Positions 1-11,527 of a stretch of DNA of 64,000 bases are shown here, one piece after another. The stretch covers positions 248,001 through 312,000 of the forward strand of contig NW_027136912.1 in assembly GCF_040869045.1 (NCBI RefSeq). The letters run 5' to 3'. Source of the DNA: Eurosta solidaginis. Its lineage: Eukaryota > Arthropoda > Insecta > Diptera > Tephritidae. The translations under genes were made by a program, and so were the position numbers. Below the pieces are notes generated by a model, which was not told where the DNA came from, ran no database searches, and saw nothing but the letters and a program-made list of their open reading frames with translations. The number at the start of each line of letters is the position of its first letter. Position 1 is the stretch's first letter.

Positions 1-225
1 TTGAGATGCAATGATAATGTAAGAATGCAAGGCTTCGAAAGAAATGTAGTTTGCTTTCGAATGCGTAATATCTTCGTATATATACAAACAATGTGATATG
101 GAAGTGATGCAGTGGAGGCAATGCGATGTCAAACAAAATGTAATTGATAGTCCTAGATACTAGACAATGTGATACCATATATTCATATGGTAGTATTTCG
201 TAAAATGTCATGTGGTAGATAACAC
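1..225. other. AT-rich noncoding flank
   Basis: No open frame or known element is recognisable. The stretch is rich in short ATGTGATATG-like words that recur between 780 and 900, on the other side of the solo LTR, so the LTR probably inserted into one AT-rich tract. Confidence 0.4.
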
Positions 226-760
226 TGTGGCGTATATTAACATCACTATGCTGTTAGTAAATAATTACAACAACAAAAACAGAAAGCAGTCACACTTACG
301 TACATAAACACACTAAAGCAAGCAGTCACACACACACATAGACGGCGACGAAGAATACTCCACACATAACCAGCAGCTTAAAGCAAAGACATTATCTCAC
401 ATACACATATAAAGTCATCAGCTAAGAGCAGAAGTTGTTACTCACACATACACACGCATGTATCTAAATAACCGAGTATGCGATACAACTGTTCCATGTT
501 CGTGAAAAGTCTAGTCCTTAGGAGAAATATGCGAACGAGGCAACAGAGAGTATAAGAGCAGCGGAAGCGGAGGAACCAGTTTGATTTAAACTCGCTTTTG
601 TGAAGTACGTGATAGTGAAGTATAATTGTACTACTTCCAAAGTAGTCTAAATAAAGACCATTTTGCAGTACCGAATATTGGAGTTATATATTCGACAGTT
701 TAACGATTCGAACGTTAGCGGAGTGTGCATAATTATCAGAAATCCCCAGAATTCGTTACA
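226..760 (+). mobile_element. Solo LTR (copy 1 of 3), Ty3/Gypsy-like
   Basis: The 535-bp segment starts with TGTGGC and ends with ATTCGTTACA, giving TG...CA ends. It carries a TATA-like TATAAGAGCAG at 551 and an AATAAA signal at 650-655, as expected for an LTR read on the plus strand. It aligns by eye along its length with reverse complements of 18436-19021 and 49376-49912, sharing the CAGTTTGATTTAA start-site region and the block around GGAGTTATTTATTC. No internal gag or pol is adjacent, so it is a solo LTR. The flanks acac and agac differ at one position, so a 4-bp duplication is possible but not clean. Confidence 0.72.
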
Positions 761-1019
761 AGACTTACTAAATCATGTGACTATCATACAATGAGTTCGG
801 ATGTTAAGGGATAGTGAAAACCTGTAGTGATGTTTTTTGGTGTGATATAATGTGAAATGATATAATGTAATATGCAATCTATTTAAGGTCCTTACGAAGC
901 GACCAATTTAACTTAATCTAATACGGCAAAAGTTGATGCTTTCTGAAAGACTCATATCCGGAGTGTGATATTGTGATGTCCTGACATAAATACAAGTATC
1001 TAGTATTTTACTGTCACAT

Positions 1020-1027
1020 GCACATAA
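1020..1027. repeat. Target-site duplication, left, of the LOA-like element
   Basis: The 8-bp word GCACATAA lies directly outside the 3' end of the minus-strand non-LTR element and recurs at 6456-6463 directly outside its 5' end. This fixes both ends of the element. Confidence 0.8.
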
Positions 1028-1130
1028 GGTAGGTTGGTTGCACTGGCCTGTCCATGAGGACCTCACATAGGCTGATTGAGTCCGTAGTGTTACCAGAAGT
1101 TTGTTTTAACGACCAAACTGAAAAACACTA
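1028..1130 (-). other. 3' UTR of the LOA-like element
   Basis: The roughly 100 bases after the ORF2 stop contain a GTTTTTCAGTTTGGTCGTT block on the minus strand. That block recurs in the related plus-strand remnant near 21216-21233, so it belongs to the element. There is no poly(A) tail. Confidence 0.65.
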
Positions 1131-4100
1131 TCAAAAACCAGGACCTATGTTATAAAATAACTCCGTCCTCTTGGCAAATACTAGAAGCATCCTAGGACTT
1201 AAGCCACTTGCTGCTTCTAGATCTGACAGCTGTATCACTCCTAATAGCTGAAGTCTTAGCGTGGCAAGTGCAGGGCACGAGCACAGAACGTGCCCGATCA
1301 TTTCCTCTTCCAACCCGCACTTCCTACATCTGCTATCACTGACAAAGCCTAGTTTAAAGGCATGTGACGCCAGAAGGCAGTGTCCAGTCAGAATACCCGT
1401 CATGAGACTACAGTGCTCTCTTTTTAATGATAGGAGCAACTGTGTTAGTCTAAGATTGTAAGACCTACACATAATCTTCGACACTTTACAGCCCCGCACT
1501 TGAACCCACACCTTTCCCGCTTGGTCGATCATGTGCACCTCTCGACTTCGCTTAATCTCGCCCAATCTAATTGGGACATCTACGGAGCAAGCTTCAAGGG
1601 ATGCGCACTTTTTAGCTAGTTCGTCCGCTTTTTCATTCCCATCTATTCCCATATGCCCTGGGACCCAACACAGATGTATGCTTCTCCCTGTCCCGATTCT
1701 CTCCAGAGACTGCTTACACTCTAACACGCATTTAGATGCTGTGCTATGCGAGATTATTGCATTAAGTGCTACTTGACTGTCAATATAAAAGTTAACACGG
1801 TTGCAGCTTAAGCTATTCTCTTCCAGGGTTTCTACTGCTTTGGTTACGGCTAATATTTCCGCTTGGAAAACGCTACAGTAATCCGGCAGCCTGTAGGATC
1901 TGCTTATTTCCGGATCAGCGCAGTATACCGCAGACCCTACTCCTTACACTACTTTGGAACCATCGGTGTACACATGTATCGCCTCGTCCGCCATTTACGC
2001 ACCCTTGCGCCAATCGTCCACCTCTATTGTGGCCTTAAGATCTCCCTCGAAGCGCAGATAAGGAATCATGTAGTCTGTTCATCTTGTGATTGATGACGCT
2101 ATACTACTATGGCCATATGGTCGGCTCTCAAGCTGCCCCGAAGCACCGAGCCTGGTTGCGGTCGTTAACGCTTTGTTCTTTGCTACCAATTCTACAGCTG
2201 GGTTGTGCAAAATGGCATACAGTGCAGCCGTCGGGGTTGTTTTCAGGGCTCCCGTAATGCTAAGCATCAGTAGTCTGCATACCCCCTCTAATTTTTTGAG
2301 GTATGTTGTTTTTTGTGTGGCTTTCCACCAAACAAGAACTCCATAGTATAGAATAGGGTTTACAATCGCTGTAAAACCCCAATGAGAAAGAGAGGGCTAT
2401 AGGCCTCACGTACACCCAGCATTCTTTTACATACATAGAGTGCCGTTGAGGCCTTCTTGACCCTCTCCTCCATATCGCGAAGCGCCCGATCCATCAAAGA
2501 ACTAATCGTTGGAAGGCACTTTCCACTAATGACAATTGCAATGTCATCTGCGTAAGCCGTAAGTTTTACGGGTCCCTCATCGAATTGCCTGAGCAGTTGG
2601 TTGATGACCAGCGTCCACAGCAGAGGTGATAGCACCCCTACCTGCGGCGTGCCCCTGTCCACTGATTTCGTGGCCTCGTACAATCTCCATTGTGATGTAA
2701 TCTTTCTGCAATTTAACATGCAGCCGATCCATCTGATTAAGGCTGGATGTACTTTAATGTAATTAAGACCATCCATAATCGCCCATTTTGCAACATTATT
2801 GAAATCCCGGCAATGTCCAAGAAGAATCCTAGAGCATACTCCTTATATTCCAGGGATTTCTCTATGCTTATTACCACCCTATGCAATGCGATGTCTACCG
2901 ACTTGCCTTTGGTGTACGCATGCTGTGTTGTGGAGAGCAGCTTTTCATCCACGTTGGACTTTATGTACACATCTATCAGCCTCTCAAAGGTTTTGAGCAG
3001 AAATGATGTTAAGCTAATGGGTCTATAGTCTTTGGGATACACGTGACCGTTCTTCCCCGCCTTTGGTAGAAAAGCTACACGAGCAGTTCTCCAACAGTGC
3101 GGTACATGATTTAGTCGTATGCACCCATCGAATATTATTTTAAGCCATTCCAAGACCGCCCTACTTGAGACTTGTAGCATTGCCGTGAATATACCATCTG
3201 GGCCCGGCGATTTAAACTTAGAAAACGTCTTCACTGCCCACTCGATCTTGGTATCGGTCACCAAGCCCGGCACTACTAGCTTCGTGATCGAAGTGTGAGT
3301 GATGTCTGCTGGCTCCTCTAAACCATCTCCCGATGGGAAATGTGTATCGAGAAGCACCTCAAGGGATTCATCACTATTACGTGACCATTCCCCATTCTAT
3401 TTCTTTATTAGTCCCTGGACTATGTTTCCCTTTGCTAGGACTTTTTTCAACCGTGCTGTTTCACTGGAGCACTCTATCTCCGTACAGAAATCTTTCCATG
3501 AGTTTCTATTCGCCCTGGTAATTTCACGCTTGTAGATCCTCAGTAGATCACTGTACTCGTCCCGACATGCTTCGCTTTCTGCGGTCTTTGCGAGCTTAAA
3601 CATTTCTCTTACCTGTCTTCTTAGAAGACTCAGCTCATTGCTCCACCATGGCGGCTTTGCTTTTCCTCTGAATCTTCTTAGAGGACAAGCTTTGTTATAC
3701 GCAGTCATAAGCGTCCTTGTTAGGAATTCATTCGACTCCTCCAGTTCCTCTATATTAGCAACCTCTTTGGGTTGTCCCAGTTTTGTTTCTACATGTATCT
3801 GGAATTTAGTTCAGTTCGTTGACCTAGGATTTCTAAAGGTTCCATCCTTCTCTACCCTCTTTAGGGGGATGTTGAAGCTGATATACGCATGGTCGGAGAA
3901 GGATGGTCTATCAAGAATCATCCAATCATACCTTGATATATCATGCTCGGAGCTCAATGTAATATCCAGAACATTGCTGGATGTTGGACCAATGTATGTA
4001 GGGACATTTCCCCTCTTGGCTATCTGCAAATTGGTTTGCAGGATGTAACAAAACAGAGATTCGCCTCTCTCGTTCGTATCTGCTCTTCCCCACGCATTGT

Positions 4101-4566
4101 GGTGCGCATTTGTATCTGCGCCTATGACCAACCGCCCTTTGCGCCCTTCCTCCTGTACTAGCCTTTTTCACTCCATCGGGGGGACCTCCGCAGAATGGGC
4201 CATGTAGCGGGACGCCAGGATAAATGCCTGCTTATTCTTTTACTCAACGGCCACCGCTACGAGATCCTCAGTGGTGTAATTAGGCAGCATATATGAATGC
4301 AGCTGTTTCCTTACCATTACTACAGCTCGCACCCGTCCTTCCGTTTGCGCGTAGTAAACGCTAAACCCGCGCGCGCTAGGTCCAGAAATCTTTCCTCCCG
4401 ATGAGAGCCACGGCTCCTGGATCAGCGCCTCGTCAAACAAACCCTCCTCAAGGGTTGGGAGGAGTTCGCTCGACGCCACTTTACTGTGTTGGAGGTTTAT
4501 CTGTAAGACTCGCAGCACCATTGGGCTATTTGTCCCCCTCCAGCACCTTCGTCTTGACGTCGCCAT
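1131..4566 (-). pseudogene. Broken ORF2: endonuclease, reverse transcriptase, RNase H
   Basis: ORF2 would make the target nick and copy the element RNA into the chromosome. The endonuclease starts at 4566 (VLRVLQINLQHSK, then the catalytic Glu in LIQEPW) and resumes in other frames at 4171-3811 with GADTNAHHNAWG and a SDH near the end. Reverse transcriptase follows: KSPGPDGI near 3195 and the polymerase AYADD around 2560. RNase H lies about 1870-1590, with QAEILAV, FYIDSQVALNAI and WVPGHMGIDGNEKADELA carrying the expected Glu and Asp residues. A CCHC-like segment (CRKCGLEEEMIGHVLCSC) is near the C-terminus. The frame is interrupted several times (near 4240, 3800, 3390, 2740, 2360 and 2080). 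It overlaps ORF1 by about 40 bases. Confidence 0.85.
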
Positions 4567-6295
4567 CCTCCCCTTGCCCTTTTGGTTTAGAGTATTCGAG
4601 GCCCCCTTCAGCCTCTCGTGGCTGTTGTGCAGGGTGTTCCTCTGTGCGAGTCACAGCACCATTTAGCGGTTGGTCCTCTTCTAGCACGTTCGTGGTGACG
4701 TCGGGGACCTCCACCTGTCTTTTTTCCCTTAAGCTATTGAGGTCCTTTTCGACTTCGCCCACCTCTACCGTGTTAGGGTTTTTATCCTCGGGACTTCTTT
4801 TCCTGAGTCGCATGTAAATTTTGCCAGTGCCAAAGGACATTTTACCAAGCTGCGTGTACAAAATATCCTCCGCCTGCTTGTTTATTTGGAAGATGTAGAA
4901 CTGACCATCCTTGGTAGGCCGAGATACAGTAAGTACCTCCCAATCCTGTGTCGGTATGTTCGGATTCTGATTCTGCAGAAGTCGCAGTGTATCCTCCGAC
5001 TTCATCACGCATGGTATCCATACCTTAACTTTTGGTACCGTGGGGATTTTCGCTTTATCCACCACCTCAAACCGCGCGTTAGTGCCTTGCCTTTGGAGGT
5101 TTGGAACCACTTCCTCCAGCCACCGCAAGCTCGCGATGTTGTCGCACGCTATCATCTTCACACCATTATACCATCCCCCCGAATCAAAGGTTGGAAGGGG
5201 CTTACTTGGTTGTTCCCGCATCATCTTAAGCATTAAGCTGATAAGCTCCCTTTCCACAGATCTCCACCTTTCAGTAGTCATTTGTCCGAAAGGACTGCTA
5301 CGATCAACCAGCGCCACAGTCAGTGACTGCTTTTCCACATCACTCATCTTCTCGGGAAAAGCAGGAGTCTTAGTGTTATCTCCCTTTGGCACCTCCAAGA
5401 AAGCCGGAGTCTTAGCGTTAACTCCCTTTAGCGCCTCCGAGAAAGCCGGAGTCTTAGCGTTATCTCCCTTTGGCTTATCTCCTACTTCCTTAATTGGAAC
5501 TTCCCTCTGACTAGCAGCTTTCGTGGTAGTTGCTACCTCGCAATTGGAGCTCATCTGTCTTACAGCTTTGGGCCTACTTTCCTTGTCTATGCGACTGCCC
5601 TGCATCGCGGTTCTAGGACTGGGTCTTTTCTGCCTCTTGAAAGCAGGCTTGTCACCTTCCGCCGAACGTGGCCTCTTCATTCTGCCATTCGACGCTTCTT
5701 CCTCCTCGTACCGATTGCAGAACCGAGGGTTTCTCGCAGCAAACCTTTTGAACTGCCTTCGACCTACTTCTACCGCTTCATGGGCCCATTCAAAGCGCTC
5801 GATCTCCATTTCTGTTGGGTCGACCACTACTCCCAAGCGTTGTACAATTCTTAGTGCTGCACGGTACTGCGAGAGAGCTCTTTTTCTTCCTCTGCTCCGT
5901 ACCCTTCTCCACTCTTCTACTCCGTTTTCATTTGTGTGCTTCTCCAACACGGAGTTCATTGAATCAGCACTACTCTCGCTCCCCGAGTCCGACGCATCGC
6001 TTAATTCGTATTTGTCGTCCTTGGATTGCGACTCAGTCCTCCTCTTTACATCGTCCTTATTACAGTCATGTAATGAGTCTTTCATCTTGGTCGTACGACC
6101 ACCTGTCCCACAAGGCGGGCTCAGCAGTCCAGTATTATATACGGAGAAAGAACCGTCCGCCACAGCAGCGCCCCTTACTGTTGTAAGGCCGTTAATACTT
6201 CCCGAGGTGGCCCGGTATCGGGAAGGCTCCGTTCGAATACAGCCGAATTTATCCCCTGGCTGCAAATCGTCCAATAGGCACGGTCCGCATAACAC
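4526..6295 (-). CDS. ORF1 protein of LOA-like element, DUF4780-like domain
   Basis: This 589-codon frame is the element's nucleic-acid-binding ORF1. The first Met at 6295 lies in what may be leader. A second Met at residue 71 (6085, MKDSLHDC) opens the charged, Ser-rich region and is a plausible true start. An acidic and Ser-rich stretch is followed by basic segments (residues about 130-235), then three 14-residue repeats with the core KTPAF (plus-strand 5361-5490). The C-terminal globular part (about 400-510) reads KVWIPCV, NQNPNIPTQDWEVL, FGTGKIYMRL. From memory this resembles DUF4780, common in insect transposon proteins. No retroviral-type zinc knuckle is visible. The frame is intact although ORF2 is broken. 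Confidence 0.75.
   Translation of the reverse strand: MLCGPCLLDDLQPGDKFGCIRTEPSRYRATSGSINGLTTVRGAAVADGSFSVYNTGLLSPPCGTGGRTTKMKDSLHDCNKDDVKRRTESQSKDDKYELSDASDSGSESSADSMNSVLEKHTNENGVEEWRRVRSRGRKRALSQYRAALRIVQRLGVVVDPTEMEIERFEWAHEAVEVGRRQFKRFAARNPRFCNRYEEEEASNGRMKRPRSAEGDKPAFKRQKRPSPRTAMQGSRIDKESRPKAVRQMSSNCEVATTTKAASQREVPIKEVGDKPKGDNAKTPAFSEALKGVNAKTPAFLEVPKGDNTKTPAFPEKMSDVEKQSLTVALVDRSSPFGQMTTERWRSVERELISLMLKMMREQPSKPLPTFDSGGWYNGVKMIACDNIASLRWLEEVVPNLQRQGTNARFEVVDKAKIPTVPKVKVWIPCVMKSEDTLRLLQNQNPNIPTQDWEVLTVSRPTKDGQFYIFQINKQAEDILYTQLGKMSFGTGKIYMRLRKRSPEDKNPNTVEVGEVEKDLNSLREKRQVEVPDVTTNVLEEDQPLNGAVTRTEEHPAQQPREAEGGLEYSKPKGQGEDGDVKTKVLEGDK
5361..5490 (-). repeat. 42-bp tandem repeat inside ORF1
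   Basis: Three in-frame copies of a 42-bp unit encode 14-residue repeats with the core KTPAF. Unit starts on the plus strand, marked by GCMGGAGTCTTAG, are near 5361, 5403 and 5445. The unit length is a multiple of three, so expansion preserves the frame. Confidence 0.8.
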
Positions 6296-6455
6296 CCTGG
6301 ATTAGGGGGTTGGCAGTTCTTGGTCACCGACATCCCGCCGCCCTCGTAAGAGGCGAAATGGCGTAGATGTCAGTCCTCAACCTCATAGTCGGGCGCTATG
6401 GAGTTCGGCTAAGCCCTCACACCAACGACAAGGTGCCCACCCTAGTGAGGGACAA
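6296..6455 (-). promoter_or_regulatory. 5' UTR and probable internal promoter of LOA-like element
   Basis: This is the minus-strand 5' terminus, starting at the target duplication. It is GC-rich against AT-rich surroundings and carries a CGCCTCTTACGA / CCCCCTAATCC pair of motifs also seen in the remnant at 28740-29260. Non-LTR elements transcribe from an internal promoter in this region; that role is inferred from the family. Confidence 0.5.
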
Positions 6456-6463
6456 GCACATAA
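6456..6463. repeat. Target-site duplication, right, of the LOA-like element
   Basis: GCACATAA, identical to 1020-1027. The flanking bases differ on both sides, so the duplication is exactly 8 bp. Confidence 0.8.
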
Positions 6464-7449
6464 AACCTTTATAACAATTTTATATATACTTTTTTACTTT
6501 TTATTCACACTTTTTTGATTCAAAGTATGGGCATCAAAACTTGTTCAGATTTTTCATAAATAAATATTTTAGTTTGCTTGTGACATTCGATTTAAGTTAG
6601 TTCGCTTTTGGTTTTGCTGACAAACTGGCACACATACTGGACATTTTAGTGAAGCCAAAGTTTTGAGGAGAGTGAATTTACAAAATATTCTAAAAAAATG
6701 CTGCTTCGAAATATGATTTCCGCAAAACAAAAGCACAGTGAAGCTTTGAAAGGCTGCGGATCCTTTTATGTGGAAATGTTGTAGTTGTACCTAATGTACG
6801 ATATTTTCTTTTAAACTGCAGAGAGTAATTTCTTTTAGATTTTTTATTTTATTTTTTCTGTACAAAACTATTAATCACGTTTTGCCATCAACTACCGCAA
6901 GTTTGGCAATGCATTGAATAAAGCGAAACTTTTTTTATATTTTTTTTTTTCTAAATATTTTTTGTATGCACAATTTTATTCGCTGTCAAGGTGACAAAAG
7001 CTGCATTTGTTGTATGCATGAAAGAATTTACTTCCTAGTTTACTTTTGACGATTTCCGCTTTTAGCGCATTCGTGTCATAAAGTTATTGCTAAGTTTTGA
7101 ATGCTGGATTTATGCGAATGTCAGCAACACAAATAATCGTAGCGAAATGAAGAAGTTGCAAGCGATTTGAAAAATAAATGACCGGAAATTGTGGCATAAT
7201 GCTGGTTAAACGGATAACAAAAGTTTAAAATTGCGTTAGCTTCTTTAAATTTAATTTTATTTAATATAAATTAATTTAATATCGCATAAAATCGTGCGAT
7301 ATTACATTGTGACAATTTATCGCAATATGATTCAATTTCAGAATAAACTGTAGAAATCAACTAATCTATTCATATCATGTGATACGCATATTTTTCCACA
7401 CGATAATAATAATATTTATAACAGATTGCAACATAATAATTACAAAAAA
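6464..7449. other. AT-rich noncoding DNA
   Basis: T- and A-rich sequence with homopolymer runs and a cluster of ATTTAATATAAATTAATTTAATAT words near 7245-7285. No frame with recognisable protein similarity was found on either strand. Confidence 0.4.
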
Positions 7450-8095
7450 TACTGGGATATCACATCTTGATGAAAAGGATCTTGGCAGCCACGTCACGGT
7501 TGACGAGTATATATTAGAGACTGTGAAGGACTTTGTCTATTTGGAAACCAGCATTAATGGGAAAATAAATGTCAGCTTAAAAATCAAACGGAGAAACAGG
7601 TTCTACTTGGGACTGAATAGGCAGTTCCAAAGTAAAATCAATTGTCGACGAACAAAAACAACACACAGGTCGTTGATCATACCTGTCCCAATGTATGGCT
7701 CGGAATCATAGACGGTGTCGAGATGCAATCCAAGATACACTCGAGAGAAAAGTTCACCGGAACAGTTATGGTCCTGTCTGTGATACCGACGCCGAGAATG
7801 GTAGGAGGTGTAATGTTGAGCTGTACGTAGAGATTAAGAGAGTGGAGCAAATAAAAACCCAAAGTCTTCGTTGGATAGGTCCTGTTATGCGGACGAACGA
7901 AGACGCTCCAGCCAAGAAAGTATTTCAGTCGACACCTAAGTTTGTAAGCAGAGGAATGGGAAGAAAAACGTGCACCGAGTTGCCTATGCAGGTGGAGGCT
8001 GACTTGACCTCCTTGATGCTAGCTCAAGCGACACAGGGATAGTAGGCGAGACTTGTTACGAATAGATCAAAATCGCTTGGTAACCGCCAAATGAT
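7450..8095 (+). pseudogene. Decayed RTE-like reverse transcriptase 3' end
   Basis: Translations in shifting frames match the C-terminal half of the longer RTE-like frame at 13395-14801. TVDEYILETVKDFVYLETSIN corresponds to its FEIVKDFVYLGTSIN, CRRTKTTHRSLIIPVPMYG to its SLIVPVLLYG segment, and LRWIGPVMRTNEDAPAKKVF to its LRWLGHVMRMKDDAPAKKVF. At least one frameshift lies near 7700 and the final helix region is lost. It is a dead 5'-truncated copy. Confidence 0.8.
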
Positions 8096-8590
8096 GTAAT
8101 AACTCGACATATTGCACTAGACTATTTCATATTAAATCATAATTAATATTTTCAGCAAAAATTGTATTATTGCAACAGCTCGAACTATATCATGTCATGG
8201 GAAAAATTTACACAACGTGACATCAGGACGGACAAAGTTGTTTCGATTATATCTTAACTAAATAAACTTATATATTAAAAAATTGATTAATTCATACAAA
8301 TCAACAATATGTCTTATTTAAACTGAAATTAATTTGATTTAATTTCACTTAGTGATATTTACTAAGTGCTAAACCTATTTTCAATCAAATCTAATCATAT
8401 TATCTGATAAAATTGTTTTAGCGGAGCAAGTCACTGGATGCCAATATTCCAATCAATAATGTAATAACTCGACATATTCATTACACTATATCATATTAGG
8501 TCATAACTATTACATTCAGCACACATTTTAAAATAAAACCAGATCGAACTACATCACATGGTGAAAATTTATAATAACGCGATAAAATAA
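8091..8590. repeat. Direct repeat pair, offset about 364 bp
   Basis: A segment of about 125 bp beginning ATGTAATAACTCGACATATT (about 8094-8220) recurs diverged at about 8459-8590. The shared order of words (ACTATATCAT, TTCAGCA, GAACTACATCA-like, GGGAAAATTTA-like) supports an old segmental duplication rather than chance AT similarity. Confidence 0.55.
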
Positions 8591-9624
8591 CTACATACAT
8601 AATAATAATCCCTTTGATAGCATATCTTTACATATCATATTTGGAAAAACGTATATTATCACATCAAGTAAAACCATGTCATGTAATGAAAATATCTCCT
8701 GATACGATGAGAGCACACTAATCGCGACTATTACAGCAAATATCAAAGTAAAGTTTCGCATTTGAATGAAATTTAATTTGATTTGTGGCCTGATGATGTT
8801 TGACGCCGTGACATTTTGCATCGCAGTCACTGGCAATCACTATTTAATACCAAATATTTCACATAGGCAATTAGGTTTATTTCCACTCAATGAGGTGAAT
8901 GAATGCACTTATATCATTCGAATTCTGGTTAACAATTTTGGAATTTTTCACTGAAAACCTCCATTTATTACTCTTCTTTGTTGCCTTATTGTTCAGTTAT
9001 GCGTTGAACATAATTAGGCGTTTCTCTCGTTGTTAATTTTATGCAGCACGTAAAACAAAAGCTCATATCAAATAAACATCGTTGTTTCTGACTAAATATC
9101 GCACACGGGACTTTGTTGTTAAAAGTAGACATTGCTTTACAACCGCAAGCACAATCGCCAACCATTCAGTTGGCTTTGTTATTGCCATTTTCATCGTATT
9201 CTGATTAATTTGTTAAAACATAAGAAAGACCTCCAAATCTTGTCCAATGTTATCAGCTTAAGACCATCATCAAGCATTTATCTGGAATACCATAACCTGA
9301 ATGAGAGATGCAGCAGAGTTCGGTAATCAAATAAATTCAACATCAAAGTTCCATTTGGAACGTTAATCTTTTGAAAATCGCGCCGATCGCAGAAAAAGGC
9401 TGGTTTTTACACAAAACAAAAAAAAAACAAACATTGGCAAATAATTCAATAAGTAAAAACAACAACTGCTGGATATATTTATATACTTCATATTGGAGTT
9501 TATATAGCAAATTACATCCTTAAAATGTGAGATTATTTAGCTGTCAGTTATTTTCGCTGTGCTTTGCAGCTGAGCTTACATGGCATTCGCTTGGGCTTTG
9601 AAGCAGAAAATTTGTGGCAATGAT
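8591..9624. other. Noncoding DNA, no recognisable element
   Basis: AT-rich unique-looking sequence. Short open frames here show no motif, signal peptide or codon pattern that I can support as genes. Confidence 0.35.
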
Positions 9625-11527
9625 GATGAAGGAAGAAAGCTGTTCTAAATTTTGAAATAAGCTATGGAAAATACGTGTAAGGAAAACGTAAGCAAACTTT
9701 GTTTAAATTTAAGCTTTTTATTCAACAAATTTCACTTTTGGGCGTTAACGTTGCAAACGAGTTTTGGAAATTTAGAAGCGAAGATAGAAATAATTTGATT
9801 TTCTAAGTAACTGCCAAATCAGTTTTTATTTTCCAGGTGAAGAGGTAATTTTCCGTTCATTATATCAGCTGAATAATTCACTTGTGCCAAATTTGATATA
9901 AATTTATGCTTTTAGTAAACTAAAAGCTCGATATTTGATTTCAATTGATTCTATTAGCTGTTAACTCGTTTTGGAAAATTTTCAGATCATATGATGTTAC
10001 TATGTGTTTATTAATCAGTTTTTTGATGTATAGAATAGGAGTTCCCGTTGTGGTAACATATCAAAAGTAAGCTTATTGAAAGGAGACTGGACACAAAAGA
10101 GAATAATAGGTAAACTCTAAAACTACCTTAATAATATCAGTATGTAAAATTTATTATTTCACATACAAATGACATCACATCACGTCATACTACGACGAAT
10201 CTCATCTTTAGATATAGAATTCTATCTTACTTCCAATACAATTTCCCATTTAGAAGCCTATTTAAAAAATCAAACGGACATATCATATCAAAGCAATTAT
10301 CGATATCACATCTTGATGTACTTCTCTATATAACATCACTCGATCAACTAAACATATCAAAACACCATATCATATCAAAACAATTACCGATATCACACTT
10401 TTTCATACTTCTTCATAACATATCGATCAATCATATTATTTGTACATGTCATTTAAATTGGCATATAAAATAAGCAAGTCAAAATCAAAGGAAAAGTCAA
10501 CTAATTACACGCAAACATACTCAAAACACGTGCAAATACGGGTACAGGTGCGTATACGGAACATCTTTTTATTACAGAAGCAAAAAGCTGCTATACATTT
10601 TTACAATATGCGATGGAAAATACGAGTTTCCTTACACGTAAGCAAAATTTATTTAAATTTAAGTTTTTTATTCAACAAATTTGACTTTTGGGCGTTAACG
10701 TTGCGAACGAGTTTTGGAAATTTAGAAGCGAAGATAGAAATAATTTGATTTTCTAAGTAACTGCCAAATCAGTTTTTATTTTCCAGGTGAAGAGGTAATT
10801 TTCCGTTCATTATATCAGCTGAATAATTCATTTGTGCCAAATTTGATATAAATTTATGCTTTTAGTAAACTAAAAGCTCGATATTTGATTTCAATTGATT
10901 CTATTAGCTGTTAACTCGTTTTGGAAAATTTTCAGATCATATGATGTTACTATATGTTTATTAATCAGTTTTTTGATGTATAGAATAGGAGTTCCCGTTG
11001 TGGTAACATATCAAAAGTAAGCTTATTGAAAGGAGACTGGACACAAAAGAGAATAATAGGTAAACTCTAAAATTACCTTAATAATATCAGTATGTAAAAT
11101 TTATTATTTCACATACAAATGACATCACATCACGTCATACTACGACGAATCTCATCTTTAGATATAGAATTCTACCTTACTTCCAATACAATTGCCCATT
11201 TAGAAGCCTATTTAAAAAATCAAACGGACATATCATATCAAAGCAATTACCGATATCACATCTTGATGTACTTCTCTATATAACATCACTCGATCAATTA
11301 AACATATCAAAACACCATATCATATCAAAACATTTACCGATATCACACTTTTTCATACTTCTTCATAACATATCAATCAATCATATTATTTGTACATGTC
11401 ACTTAAATTGGCATATAAAATAAGCAAGTCAAAATCAAAGAAAAAGTCAACTAATTACACGCAAACATACTCAAAACACGTGCAAATACGGGTACAGGTG
11501 CGTATACGTAACATCTTTTTATTACAG
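9625..11527. repeat. 950-bp tandem duplication (two units)
   Basis: Unit 1 (about 9625-10577) and unit 2 (about 10575-11527) align at a constant offset of 950 bp. Both contain TTGGGCGTTAACGTTGC, the GGAGTTCCCGTTGTGGTAAC block, the TATCATATCAAA blocks and a terminal ACATCTTTTTATTACAG. Divergence is low, with scattered substitutions and one variable patch around 9670-9710. Unit 2 ends exactly where the RTE-like remnant begins. Both units carry a short frame starting MYMS[FL]KLAYKISKSKSK, which I read as a by-product of the duplication and not a gene. Confidence 0.85.

Larger units (their letters stand above)
1028..6455 (-). mobile_element. Full-length LOA/I-like non-LTR retrotransposon with RNase H
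   Basis: This 5.43-kb minus-strand element is bounded by an 8-bp duplication. Going 5' to 3' on the minus strand it has a GC-rich 5' UTR (6455 to about 6086), ORF1, then an ORF2 with apurinic-type endonuclease, reverse transcriptase and RNase H, and a short 3' UTR ending in AACCAACCTACC without poly(A). ORF1 is open but ORF2 carries frameshifts and stops, so the copy is full length and inactive. An RNase H plus a long ORF1 without obvious zinc knuckles fits LOA or a related I-group lineage better than Jockey. The exact clade needs a tree. Confidence 0.85.

Noticed and set aside
5523..6305. 260-codon plus-strand frame opposite ORF1
   Set aside because: Shadow of the real minus-strand ORF1, which has recognisable domain text; the plus-strand translation is low-complexity Leu/Ser-rich.
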